Assembly (NCBI RefSeq): GCF_001667115.1
Contig: NZ_LZIJ01000193.1
Coordinates: 1-64,000 of the forward strand
Origin: Mycobacterium sp. 852002-51163_SCH5372311
GTDB lineage: Bacteria > Actinomycetota > Actinomycetes > Mycobacteriales > Mycobacteriaceae
Reading direction: 5' to 3'
Length of the DNA stretch: 64,000 bases
Positions 9,500 through 16,546 of this stretch are shown piece after piece. The notes under the pieces were generated by a model. It was not told the origin of the DNA. It saw only the letters and a list, made by a program, of their open reading frames with translations, and ran no database searches. Made by a program: the position numbers and the translations under genes. Numbering within the stretch: the first letter of the stretch is position 1; each line of letters opens with the position of its first letter.

Positions 9500-9633
9500 A
9501 GCACCGCCGTTGCGTTCTCAAGACCCGAACGTTGAGGCTCACAGTCTCACCCCGTGGGCAACCTTCCCGCGGCACCGTTCGCCGGAGACGCACCAGCGGG
9601 ACTAGCCGGGGAGTTTGGCCGGATGACACCGCC

Positions 9634-10236
9634 TCATTGGTGGGACGTGTGATGCAGGCCGAGCAGGCGCCGGCTCAGGTCGGTAAGCCGGGCCAACAAT
9701 GTCTCGTCGTCGATATCGGCGACCAGTGGGTGTATGACCGCGCTGCTGATCGCGCCCGAGAACATCGCCGCCTCGATCTGCCCGTCCAGACCCGCGTCGC
9801 TCAGCAGCACTCGATACAGGCGCTCCATGAAACGTTGAAAAGGTTTGTGTTCGGCCAGCAATCGGACCACGACGGGATCGAATTGCAGGGTCCGCACCAG
9901 TCGGCGGTCGCGTACCGCCATCTCGACTACCCGTACCAACAGCCCATCTCGGGCTTCCAGCCCGTCTTCATGCGCCTCGGCTTCCTCGAGCGCCGGACCC
10001 AGCCGGCCCAGTTCGCGCTCGGTGACCGCGAGGACGATCTGCTCCTTGGTTCGGAATTGGTGGTACACAGCGGCTTTCGTGATCCCTACCGCATCGGCGA
10101 TCATCTGCAGCGAGGTACCGCTAACGCCGTGCTCGGCGAACAGATCCAGCGCGGCATCAAGGACACGTGTCCGGGCCGCGCTGTGCTGTACGACCCGCAG
10201 CTCGCCGTCCGCGATTGGCTGTCGTGCTGTTGCCAC
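9634..10236 (-). CDS. TetR-family transcriptional regulator
   Basis: 200 residues with a GTG start. The N-terminal helix-turn-helix is clear at about residues 22-66 (VLDAALDLFAEHGVSGTSLQ, MIADAVGITKAAVYHQFRTK). The ligand-binding C-terminal domain is not assignable to a known ligand. It is divergent from the membrane operon at 10343, and the 106-base gap holds a perfect 16-bp palindrome, so it probably represses itself and that operon. Confidence 0.88.
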   Translation of the reverse strand: MATARQPIADGELRVVQHSAARTRVLDAALDLFAEHGVSGTSLQMIADAVGITKAAVYHQFRTKEQIVLAVTERELGRLGPALEEAEAHEDGLEARDGLLVRVVEMAVRDRRLVRTLQFDPVVVRLLAEHKPFQRFMERLYRVLLSDAGLDGQIEAAMFSGAISSAVIHPLVADIDDETLLARLTDLSRRLLGLHHTSHQ

Positions 10237-10269
10237 ACGACGAGAGTAGACGATCGGTATTGACCATGG

Positions 10270-10285
10270 CTAGCCGATCGGCTAG
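10270..10285. promoter_or_regulatory. Perfect 16-bp palindrome, likely TetR operator
   Basis: CTAGCCGATCGGCTAG reads the same on both strands. It lies between the divergent tetR (start 10236) and the oxidase-accessory operon (start 10343). A second CGATCGG half-site occurs at about 10252. Position and symmetry fit an operator of the adjacent TetR protein. Confidence 0.65.
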
Positions 10286-10342
10286 TTTCGGCTCCACTGG
10301 CCCAAATGGAGCCGCGCAATTTCTCGCCGGAAGGAGTCTGGG

Positions 10343-11146
10343 ATGTCTGGGATGTCCGACATCGGCGAGGACGACGCAGAAGGCCGACGATCGCGGAGAC
10401 CTCCGGGAGCCGGGCTGCGACGTGTCGACGGTGAGATCATTCTGCTCTGGACATTGCCTGTAACGGTAATCCTTTGGATCGCTTGCTTTTTCCTCTTTCC
10501 CGGCTTTAACCCGCCGATGTCGCCCAGTATGCCGGCGAAGCAGGTTGCCGAGTTTTATCGCGATCCGGCCCACCTTCCGCAAATCCGGTACAGCATGATC
10601 GTTTTCAACTGGTTCGGCGTGTGCCTGGTCCCGGTTCTGACTCTGATCGTGATGCAGATCCGCCGAATGGCACATCGGACGCCGATCTTCTCCTACGCCA
10701 TGCTGGGTTGCGTGGCCGGTGGTCCGACTTTGTTTCTCATCGCCAACGTCTGTTGGCTGCTGGCCGCTTTTCGGCCGGAACGGAGTCCGGAGCTGACTCA
10801 GCTGCTCAACGATTTCGGCTGGATCACCTTCACGATTCTGGTTCCCTTTCTGATAGGGCAAAGCGTGATCCTCGCACTGGCAATCTATTTCGACGATCAA
10901 CCGCATCCGATATTCAAGCGTTGGGTGGCCCACTTCAACGTGCTCGTGGCGCTCGCGCTGGTGCCCGCGGCCTTCGTCGGCGTAGCCCTGACCGGCCCGC
11001 TGGCATGGGACGGGTTCCTGTCCTTTTGGGTGAAAAACGTTGCCATTGCAGTCTGGATCGTCGTGATGGGCGTTGTTCTGGGGCAAGCCGTCTATCGCGA
11101 GCGCGCCGAATATCGCCAGCGCGGAGAAGAACTGGTCAGCGCATGA
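10343..11146 (+). CDS. Multi-pass membrane protein, oxidase-accessory operon (copy 1)
   Basis: 267 residues with about six membrane segments (for example ILLWTLPVTVILWIACFFLF; MIVFNWFGVCLVPVLTLIV; LVALALVPAAFVGVALTG). No metal-binding His pattern of a haem-copper catalytic subunit is visible. The second half aligns by eye with the next gene: FRPERSPE and then LAWDG against LRPERDPE and LAWNG. The two are therefore tandem paralogues. It is first in a four-gene operon ending with cytochrome oxidase III- and IV-like subunits. Function unknown; a membrane partner of an electron-transfer or P450 system is one possibility. Confidence 0.8.
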   Translation: MSGMSDIGEDDAEGRRSRRPPGAGLRRVDGEIILLWTLPVTVILWIACFFLFPGFNPPMSPSMPAKQVAEFYRDPAHLPQIRYSMIVFNWFGVCLVPVLTLIVMQIRRMAHRTPIFSYAMLGCVAGGPTLFLIANVCWLLAAFRPERSPELTQLLNDFGWITFTILVPFLIGQSVILALAIYFDDQPHPIFKRWVAHFNVLVALALVPAAFVGVALTGPLAWDGFLSFWVKNVAIAVWIVVMGVVLGQAVYRERAEYRQRGEELVSA

Positions 11147-11979
11147 GCGCGGTGCTCACACCGCAGGCATCCACGGCCACACCGCCCCCGGGCCCGCTGC
11201 ATCGCCGAATCGCGTGGCACTTGCGGCACAACCCCAAGCGCGAACTCTGGTTGGCTTGGTGGACGCTCCTCGTCTTTTACAACATCTTCTTCCCGGTGTT
11301 CTTCATAGTGGCGCAGGTCCAACCCCCTCCGCAGCCCACCTGGAACCTCGCGACGCAGGTCCATTGGTTCCATGAACGCCAGCTCGGGATACCCATCGGC
11401 TTCGGCATCATCTTCGCCATCTGCGGCATGACCGCCATCAACAACGCCCTCATCGCGTACTCGATGCGACGCATGTCGGTCAGCCGCGCGTTCGGGTATT
11501 CGTATCTGCTTATCTACTCGCTCAGCGCGGTTCCCGGCCTGCTGCTGCTCTGTATCGCGCTGATCGTCGGAACGCTGCGACCAGAGCGAGATCCCGAGGC
11601 GATCGGTTGGCTCTACGACTTTGCGTTCTTGTCGTTCGACGGAACCATGGGAGTGTTCCTGATCGGCTCGCTGATCTGGATGCTCGCGATCCTGCTTGAC
11701 AAGAATCGGGTGTTCCCCAAATGGTTCGGCTATCTCAACCTGTGCAACGCGCTTACCGAGGTGGTCGTCGCGCCCTGCTGGATCTTCCGGCGGGGCGTGC
11801 TGGCCTGGAATGGTCAGATCGCCTGGTGGCTGGACATGGTCGTGTTCGGCATCTACCAAGTCACTTTCATCGTCATGTTGTTTCAGATGATCCGGCGCGA
11901 AGACTTCGGTACTGGCCCGTTACCCGAGCTGCCGCGGAAGCAGAAGGCGAACCGATCAGACATGAAAGCGGCGGCCTGA
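11143..11979 (+). CDS. Multi-pass membrane protein, oxidase-accessory operon (copy 2)
   Basis: 278 residues. The start overlaps the upstream stop by ATGA; a longer overlapping frame from 10621 is a shadow. About six membrane helices are visible (FYNIFFPVFFIVAQV; YLLIYSLSAVPGLLLLCIAL; and others). It is paralogous to the upstream gene in the segment LRPERDPEAIGWLYDF to LAWNGQIAWW. It has no recognisable cofactor ligand set. It is joined by a one-base overlap to the subunit III gene, so the products probably assemble together. Confidence 0.8.
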   Translation: MSAVLTPQASTATPPPGPLHRRIAWHLRHNPKRELWLAWWTLLVFYNIFFPVFFIVAQVQPPPQPTWNLATQVHWFHERQLGIPIGFGIIFAICGMTAINNALIAYSMRRMSVSRAFGYSYLLIYSLSAVPGLLLLCIALIVGTLRPERDPEAIGWLYDFAFLSFDGTMGVFLIGSLIWMLAILLDKNRVFPKWFGYLNLCNALTEVVVAPCWIFRRGVLAWNGQIAWWLDMVVFGIYQVTFIVMLFQMIRREDFGTGPLPELPRKQKANRSDMKAAA

Positions 11980-12557
11980 TGTCCGAAGTCGCCGAAGCGA
12001 GCAAACGGGCCAAATTCGTGCCGGGCCAGCCGGACATGTGGGCGTTCGTTTTGTTCGAGACGCTGGTCTTCACAGGGTATTTCGGCTTTTACCTGTTCTA
12101 CCGGGCCCGAAGTCCTGAGCTTTTCCTGCACTCCCAGGCGCAGCTGGACATACGGATCGGGGTTTTCAACACGTTGGTGTTGCTGCTGAGTTCCTGGTCG
12201 GTGGCGCGGTGCGTCCAGTCGTCTCGTGCGGGCGCGTACCGGGCGGCGCTCAGGGACGTCTATATCACCGCCGCGTTCGCCGTAATCTTCCTGATCTTCA
12301 AGGTGTTTGAGTGGGCCCGGTTGGTCCGCATGGGAAACGGCTTAGACAGCAGCGACTTCTTCACCTACTACTTCTTCCTCACCGGAATCCACTTCGTACA
12401 CTTGCTGATCGGCTTCGTCGTCCTGGGCGTTGTGGTCTACCAACTTCGCAGTCGGACGAGGCGATCACAGGAAATGGTCGAAACGTGCGCCACCTATTGG
12501 CACACCGTCGACTTCCTCTGGGTGCTCATCTTCGCGTTGCTGTACGTGGTGAGGTGA
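11979..12557 (+). CDS. Cytochrome c oxidase subunit III family (NorE-like)
   Basis: 192 residues, about five membrane helices, starting at the ATG inside TGATG at 11977-11981. Subunit III hallmarks are visible: DMWAFVLFETLVFTGYFGFY at the start, LTGIHFVHLLIGF in the fourth helix and YWHTVDFLWVLIFALLY at the end. The short length matches NorE/CoxO-type proteins rather than the full-length CtaE. These proteins help assemble or tune haem-copper oxidases or nitric-oxide reductases, yet no catalytic subunit is nearby. Confidence 0.85.
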   Translation: MSEVAEASKRAKFVPGQPDMWAFVLFETLVFTGYFGFYLFYRARSPELFLHSQAQLDIRIGVFNTLVLLLSSWSVARCVQSSRAGAYRAALRDVYITAAFAVIFLIFKVFEWARLVRMGNGLDSSDFFTYYFFLTGIHFVHLLIGFVVLGVVVYQLRSRTRRSQEMVETCATYWHTVDFLWVLIFALLYVVR

Positions 12558-12560
12558 TCG

Positions 12561-12845
12561 GTGATCAAGTTCAACAAGAGACTGCTGATCGTTTGGGTGG
12601 TGCTGGCATCGCTCACGCTGGCCTATCTCTGGATAGATCACTCCGTCGATCGGTCGAACACCGCCAGCGTGGTGGTCACGTCAAGCGTGATCGTGATCGC
12701 AGTCATCAAGGTACGCATCATCTTTCGAGAGTTCATGGAAGTCAGGCAGGCTCCAGCCTTGCTGTGCCGGTTGACCGACGCCTGGGTCGTCCTCATCGCG
12801 GCAAGCCTGCTCGGCTGCTACTTCATCGGCATGCACGTCGGTTAG
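12561..12845 (+). CDS. Prokaryotic cytochrome oxidase subunit IV-like protein (NorF-like)
   Basis: 94 residues with a GTG start three bases after the subunit III stop. Three hydrophobic helices are visible (LLIVWVVLASLTLAYLWI; SVIVIAVIKVRIIFREFMEV; WVVLIAASLLGCYFIGM). The segment IVIAVIKVRIIFREFMEVRQAP is characteristic of the COX4_pro/NorF family. It is the last gene of the operon. Together with the NorE-like gene this is the usual NorE-NorF pair. Confidence 0.8.
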   Translation: MIKFNKRLLIVWVVLASLTLAYLWIDHSVDRSNTASVVVTSSVIVIAVIKVRIIFREFMEVRQAPALLCRLTDAWVVLIAASLLGCYFIGMHVG

Positions 12846-12943
12846 TTCACTGAGTTGTTATCGGCAGGGAGATCGACGGTAGCGCGCAAGTCACTCGCAC
12901 TTCTTCGCGCTGGCGCCGATCTCGATCGCTCGCAACAGTACGT

Positions 12944-14227
12944 TCAGCCCACGGTCGCTACTGAATCGGCGGTGGTGAATGTCAGGTGCAATTCACTTAG
13001 GCCCCGCAGGATGTACGTCGGCTCGTACGTGTAACGACGCTTGGCGGCCGGCCCGTGATGGGCTTCGTTGATTTCGATGTGTGGCATCCGGTCCAGGATC
13101 CGCTCGATCGAGACACGCCCCTCGACGCGGGCGAGCGGACCGCCGGGGCATGAATGCACGCCTCGGGCAAACGCCATGTGTTCGCGAACGTTCCTGCGGC
13201 GCAAGTCGAACTCGTGCGGGTTCTCGAATCGGCGGGGGTCGCGGTTAGCGGCGCCCGGCAAGATCATCACCACAGTGCCCGCGGGGATGTCGACACCGCC
13301 GATGGTGGTTGCCTTGCGCGCCAGCCGCGAGTCGCTCTTGACGGGGCTGTCCATCCGTAGCGACTCCTCGATGAACCCGGGAATCAGGCTGCGGTCCTCA
13401 CGCAATTGTTGCTGGATGTCCGGCCGGTCGCCGAGTACCTGCAGGGCGGCGCTCAGCAGCTTGGCCGTGGTTTCCTGTCCGGCGGCGAAGAGGAACGTCG
13501 CCGAGCGGACGACCTCGATCACCGGTGGCGTCGATCCGTCCGGATACTTCGCTTCCGCCAGGAAGGTCAGCACGTCGCCGCGCGGTTCGCGGCGCCGGTC
13601 CTCGATGTAGGAGCAGAACTTGTCGTCGAGCCATTCCAGCGGATTGATGCCGATGAATTCGTGGTCCAGGGCGCCCACACGGCCGGCACCCAAGGCGACG
13701 CGAAAGTCCTTATGGTCGTTCTCCGGGACGCCGAGTAGGTCCGCGATCACCAACGTGGCGAACGGCTTCGAGTATTCGGCGATGAACTCGCACTCACCGT
13801 TGGCGAGGAACTCGTCGAGCTGACGGTCGGCGAGGCGCCACATGAACTCCTCGTTCTGCTTCAGCCGGCTCGGGGTCAGCAGTTTGCTCAACACAGATCG
13901 GGCACGAGTGTGGTCGGGCGGGTCCATGGTGACCATGTGCTCGAACATCGGAAAGTAACTACGGTGCTGATCGATCTGGGGGCTGATGTCGTCGCCCTCA
14001 GGTTCGAAGGGCAGCGGGGGAAACGGGCCGCCGAGCGCAACGATGTTCGAGAACGTGTCGGGGTCCTTATAGATCTCGGTGGCTTCTTCGTATCCGGTGA
14101 CGGCGACGACGCCGTGGTGCGGTAGCCGCAGCACAGGATTTTTGCTGCGCAAATAGTCGAAGTAGGGGTGCGGATCGGGGACCAGGGACGGATCGGTGAA
14201 GAAGTCGATCGAGTCGTAGTCGCTCAT
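12944..14227 (-). CDS. Cytochrome P450
   Basis: 427 residues. The haem-binding loop FARGVHSCPGG places the iron-ligating Cys at about residue 360. The I-helix oxygen-binding motif FAAGQETT (about 240) and the K-helix EESLR (about 283) are intact, so the protein should be an active, soluble class I monooxygenase needing ferredoxin and reductase partners. The substrate is unknown. It is divergent from a TetR gene, with an inverted repeat between them that may be the operator. It converges on the oxidase-accessory operon. Confidence 0.93.
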   Translation of the reverse strand: MSDYDSIDFFTDPSLVPDPHPYFDYLRSKNPVLRLPHHGVVAVTGYEEATEIYKDPDTFSNIVALGGPFPPLPFEPEGDDISPQIDQHRSYFPMFEHMVTMDPPDHTRARSVLSKLLTPSRLKQNEEFMWRLADRQLDEFLANGECEFIAEYSKPFATLVIADLLGVPENDHKDFRVALGAGRVGALDHEFIGINPLEWLDDKFCSYIEDRRREPRGDVLTFLAEAKYPDGSTPPVIEVVRSATFLFAAGQETTAKLLSAALQVLGDRPDIQQQLREDRSLIPGFIEESLRMDSPVKSDSRLARKATTIGGVDIPAGTVVMILPGAANRDPRRFENPHEFDLRRRNVREHMAFARGVHSCPGGPLARVEGRVSIERILDRMPHIEINEAHHGPAAKRRYTYEPTYILRGLSELHLTFTTADSVATVG

Positions 14228-14307
14228 CGAATTGCGTCCCCCTGGGCTCGGTTACCGGTGGTGTTCGGCGGCAAAGGGTGCGGCCGCCCAATCGCGAGAT
14301 CGAAATG

Positions 14308-14327
14308 TGCTGAGCACCTGCTTAGCA
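14308..14327. promoter_or_regulatory. Inverted repeat TGCTGAGC-ACCT-GCTTAGCA, candidate TetR operator
   Basis: Two 8-base arms with one mismatch and a 4-base spacer lie between the divergent P450 (start 14227) and tetR (start 14440). Position and size fit a TetR-family operator controlling both genes. Confidence 0.6.
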
Positions 14328-14439
14328 TGCCTGTAATGTCAGGGTCAAGATCACCAAGCCGGGGTGTCGGCACCAGCTGGCTACGATCTGGCATGGTCGA
14401 TGCTGGAATGTGACGGCGCCGAAAGTATGGAGTCAAGGA

Positions 14440-15144
14440 ATGACATCTTCTTCTTCCGGGGCCCGCAGGATCGGGGCGCCGGACGCGAAGAATCGCGGGT
14501 TGCTGCTCGACTCGGCCGAACAGCTGATGCTTGAAGAGGGCTATGCCGCGGTGACATCGCGACGTCTCGCGAACAAGGCCGGGCTGAAACCTCAGCTGGT
14601 GCACTACTACTTCCGCACGATGGAGGATTTGTTCCTCGAAGTCTTTCGACGCCGCGCCGAAGAAGGTCTTCGGGTGCAAGCGCAGGCACTGCAATCCCCG
14701 CAGCCATTGTGGGCGCTCTGGAGGTTCGGCACCGATCCGGCATTCACCCGGATTTCGATGGAATTCATGGCGCTGGCCAATCATCGCAAGGAGCTTCGAG
14801 CTGAAATCGCTTACTATGCAGAACGTTTCCGTGAGGTGCAACGGCAAGCGGTAACCACTGCGCTGCAGCGCTACGGGGTCGACGGCAACGATATGCCACC
14901 GGTGGTGTGGACGGTACTCATGACCAGCTTGTCGCGAATGCTGGTGCTCGAGCAATCGATCGGCATGTCGGGCGGACACGCCGAGACCATGGAGCTGGTT
15001 GAGAACTATCTGCGCCGCCTGGAAGGTGAGCCACAGCCGATTGCCGGTGTGCCGCAGGCCTGGGTCGTTCACCAGTTCACCAGCGAACAGGGCGCACCCT
15101 TGGCTGCGTCCTTGGACACGGCCCCCTCCACCCACGGGCAGTAA
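14440..15144 (+). CDS. TetR-family transcriptional regulator (P450-linked)
   Basis: 234 residues. The ATG at 14440 is chosen because GGAG lies seven bases upstream; a GTG at 14410 would add ten residues. The helix-turn-helix is at about residues 20-65 (LEEGYAAVTSRRLANKAGLK, then PQLVHYYFRTMEDLF). The domain order is normal. The C-terminal tail is odd: the DNA for about its last 20 residues resembles, in antisense, the 3' end of the MmpS-like gene at 9027. It probably represses the divergent P450. Confidence 0.85.
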   Translation: MTSSSSGARRIGAPDAKNRGLLLDSAEQLMLEEGYAAVTSRRLANKAGLKPQLVHYYFRTMEDLFLEVFRRRAEEGLRVQAQALQSPQPLWALWRFGTDPAFTRISMEFMALANHRKELRAEIAYYAERFREVQRQAVTTALQRYGVDGNDMPPVVWTVLMTSLSRMLVLEQSIGMSGGHAETMELVENYLRRLEGEPQPIAGVPQAWVVHQFTSEQGAPLAASLDTAPSTHGQ

Positions 15145-15205
15145 TGCGATCGGCGAGCCGCCGGCCGACACTCGTACGCGCCTGTCATGTCGCTTCGCCT
15201 GCCGC

Positions 15206-15940
15206 CTAGCGCGGATTCGCGCTGCGGTTCATTACCCGCTCTGCGGCCCGCCAGTGCGCGTCGGCGACCCACAGCCGTGCGAAGGACGCTATGGCCTCGT
15301 CCGGTGAGACTCCGCTGATGACGCGCTTTATCTCGGTCGCCGGGTGGCGGGCCAGCAACCTGGCGACCGATCGCCAGCCCTCGTCGAACGATGAGCGGGG
15401 AAACACCACGTCGACCAGGCCGAAGCGCTCGGCCTCGGCCGCGGTGAGGGCCCGCCCGGTGCCGGCCAGAAAAAGCGCTTTGCCCTTGCCGACGAGCGCG
15501 GCCAATCGCTCGGCGCCGCCCCAGGCCGGCATGATTTCCAGCTCCACCTGATTGAAAGCAATCTTGATGTCGTCGGCCGCCAGCCGAATGTCGGCGGCGA
15601 CAGCGACTTCGGCGCCGCCACCGAAGGCGTGGCCGTTCAAGGCGGCGATCACCGGTGCCGGGAAGCGCGCAAGCTGGTCGCAGATCGACCGCATCCGCTT
15701 GGCCATTGCCGCGGCGTCTTCTTCGGTGCGCAGGGCGCTCAATTCCTTGAGGTCGCCGCCCGATACGAAAGCCCGTTCGCCGGCGCCCTTGATGACCAGG
15801 GCCCGCGCGCCGGTTGCCGCGTCGAGCGCCTTTTCCAACTGATGCATGGTGTCCATCGCGATCGCGTTACGCGCGTGTGGGCGATCGATCGTGAGCACCA
15901 TCAGGCCCGGCACGAGATCGTCGCCCTCGAGGTCCACCAT
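15206..15940 (-). CDS. Enoyl-CoA hydratase/isomerase (crotonase) family protein
   Basis: 244 residues. The start at 15940 has AAGGAG nine bases upstream; much longer open frames on this strand are shadows of other genes. Crotonase fold motifs are present: AFVSGGDLKEL (CoA/oxyanion strand), NGHAFGGGAEVA (oxyanion glycine) and PAWGGAERLAALVG. By hand alignment, the two acidic residues that drive hydration in classical enoyl-CoA hydratase correspond here to Gln (NQVELEI region) and a hydrophobic residue (ALFLAG region). The protein may therefore not be a simple hydratase. An ATTCTC-N7-GAGAAT repeat precedes it. Confidence 0.82.
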   Translation of the reverse strand: MVDLEGDDLVPGLMVLTIDRPHARNAIAMDTMHQLEKALDAATGARALVIKGAGERAFVSGGDLKELSALRTEEDAAAMAKRMRSICDQLARFPAPVIAALNGHAFGGGAEVAVAADIRLAADDIKIAFNQVELEIMPAWGGAERLAALVGKGKALFLAGTGRALTAAEAERFGLVDVVFPRSSFDEGWRSVARLLARHPATEIKRVISGVSPDEAIASFARLWVADAHWRAAERVMNRSANPR

Positions 15941-15979
15941 GGGCCATTGCTCCTTGGACGAGAACGGGGTGATATTGGC

Positions 15980-15998
15980 ATTCTCTCTGATGGAGAAT
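15980..15998. promoter_or_regulatory. Candidate operator ATTCTC-N7-GAGAAT
   Basis: Perfect 6-base inverted repeat with a 7-base spacer, 40 bases upstream of the crotonase start. It is preceded by GATATTGG as at 9472-9479. On the opposite side lies the promoter of the lipoprotein gene (start 16052). The related palindrome GAGAATAGTATTCTC occurs at 16510. Confidence 0.5.
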
Positions 15999-16051
15999 AA
16001 CATCATCGCCGCAGGTCCAGAACGTTCCGTTGCGAGGATGGAGGCGGCCCA

Positions 16052-16468
16052 ATGTGGATCCGGATCGTGGTGGCGGCGCTGGCCGCCGCTCTCCTCGGGG
16101 CATGCAGCACAGGTCCGTCGGCCCCGATCGCCAACACGGCAGCGGTCACCGTCGACGGCAAAGAAAAGAAGTTCAACCAGGTCAAGTGCAGTCAGGTGGA
16201 GTGGTACCGGATGATCGAGATCGGCGGTGACTTCTCCGGAGCCAAGGTGCAGGTCGACGGACGCCGCGAGCCCGTCACCACCCAGTCCGTGCGCATCCAG
16301 AATGTGGGTGGATTCACGGGCGTGTACTCGCAAGGCGACGGAAGCGATGCCGCCAACACGAATCTCAGCGGCGGCAGATTCACAATCGCCGGCACGGCCC
16401 ACGGGTTCAAGACAGACAAATCGAGTGAACCGGCTACCGCCACCTTCAAGATCGTCGTCACGTGTTGA
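16052..16468 (+). CDS. LpqH-family (19 kDa antigen) lipoprotein
   Basis: 138 residues. The signal peptide ends in the lipobox LLGAC (Cys at about residue 18), so the protein is lipid-anchored at the cell surface. The mature part follows the LpqH pattern: VTVDGK near the start, a Cys in the middle strands (VKCSQ), NVGGFTGVYSQGDG, FTIAGTAHGF and a terminal FKIVVTC. The two conserved Cys probably pair. Its exact role is not known; family members are secreted, TLR2-active antigens. It is divergent from the crotonase gene. Confidence 0.88.
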   Translation: MWIRIVVAALAAALLGACSTGPSAPIANTAAVTVDGKEKKFNQVKCSQVEWYRMIEIGGDFSGAKVQVDGRREPVTTQSVRIQNVGGFTGVYSQGDGSDAANTNLSGGRFTIAGTAHGFKTDKSSEPATATFKIVVTC

Positions 16469-16509
16469 CCCGGTACCGGCCGAGGGCGACGTTGCGGTCC
16501 GGTGCTCTT

Positions 16510-16524
16510 GAGAATAGTATTCTC
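16510..16524. promoter_or_regulatory. Palindrome GAGAATAGTATTCTC, candidate operator
   Basis: Perfect 7-base inverted repeat around a single central base, 22 bases upstream of the amidohydrolase start and ahead of its AAGGAGG ribosome site. It shares the TATTCTC/GAGAATA half-site with the repeat at 15980, but with the halves in the other order. Confidence 0.55.
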
Positions 16525-16546
16525 GTAAATTGCGAAGGAGGATTTC

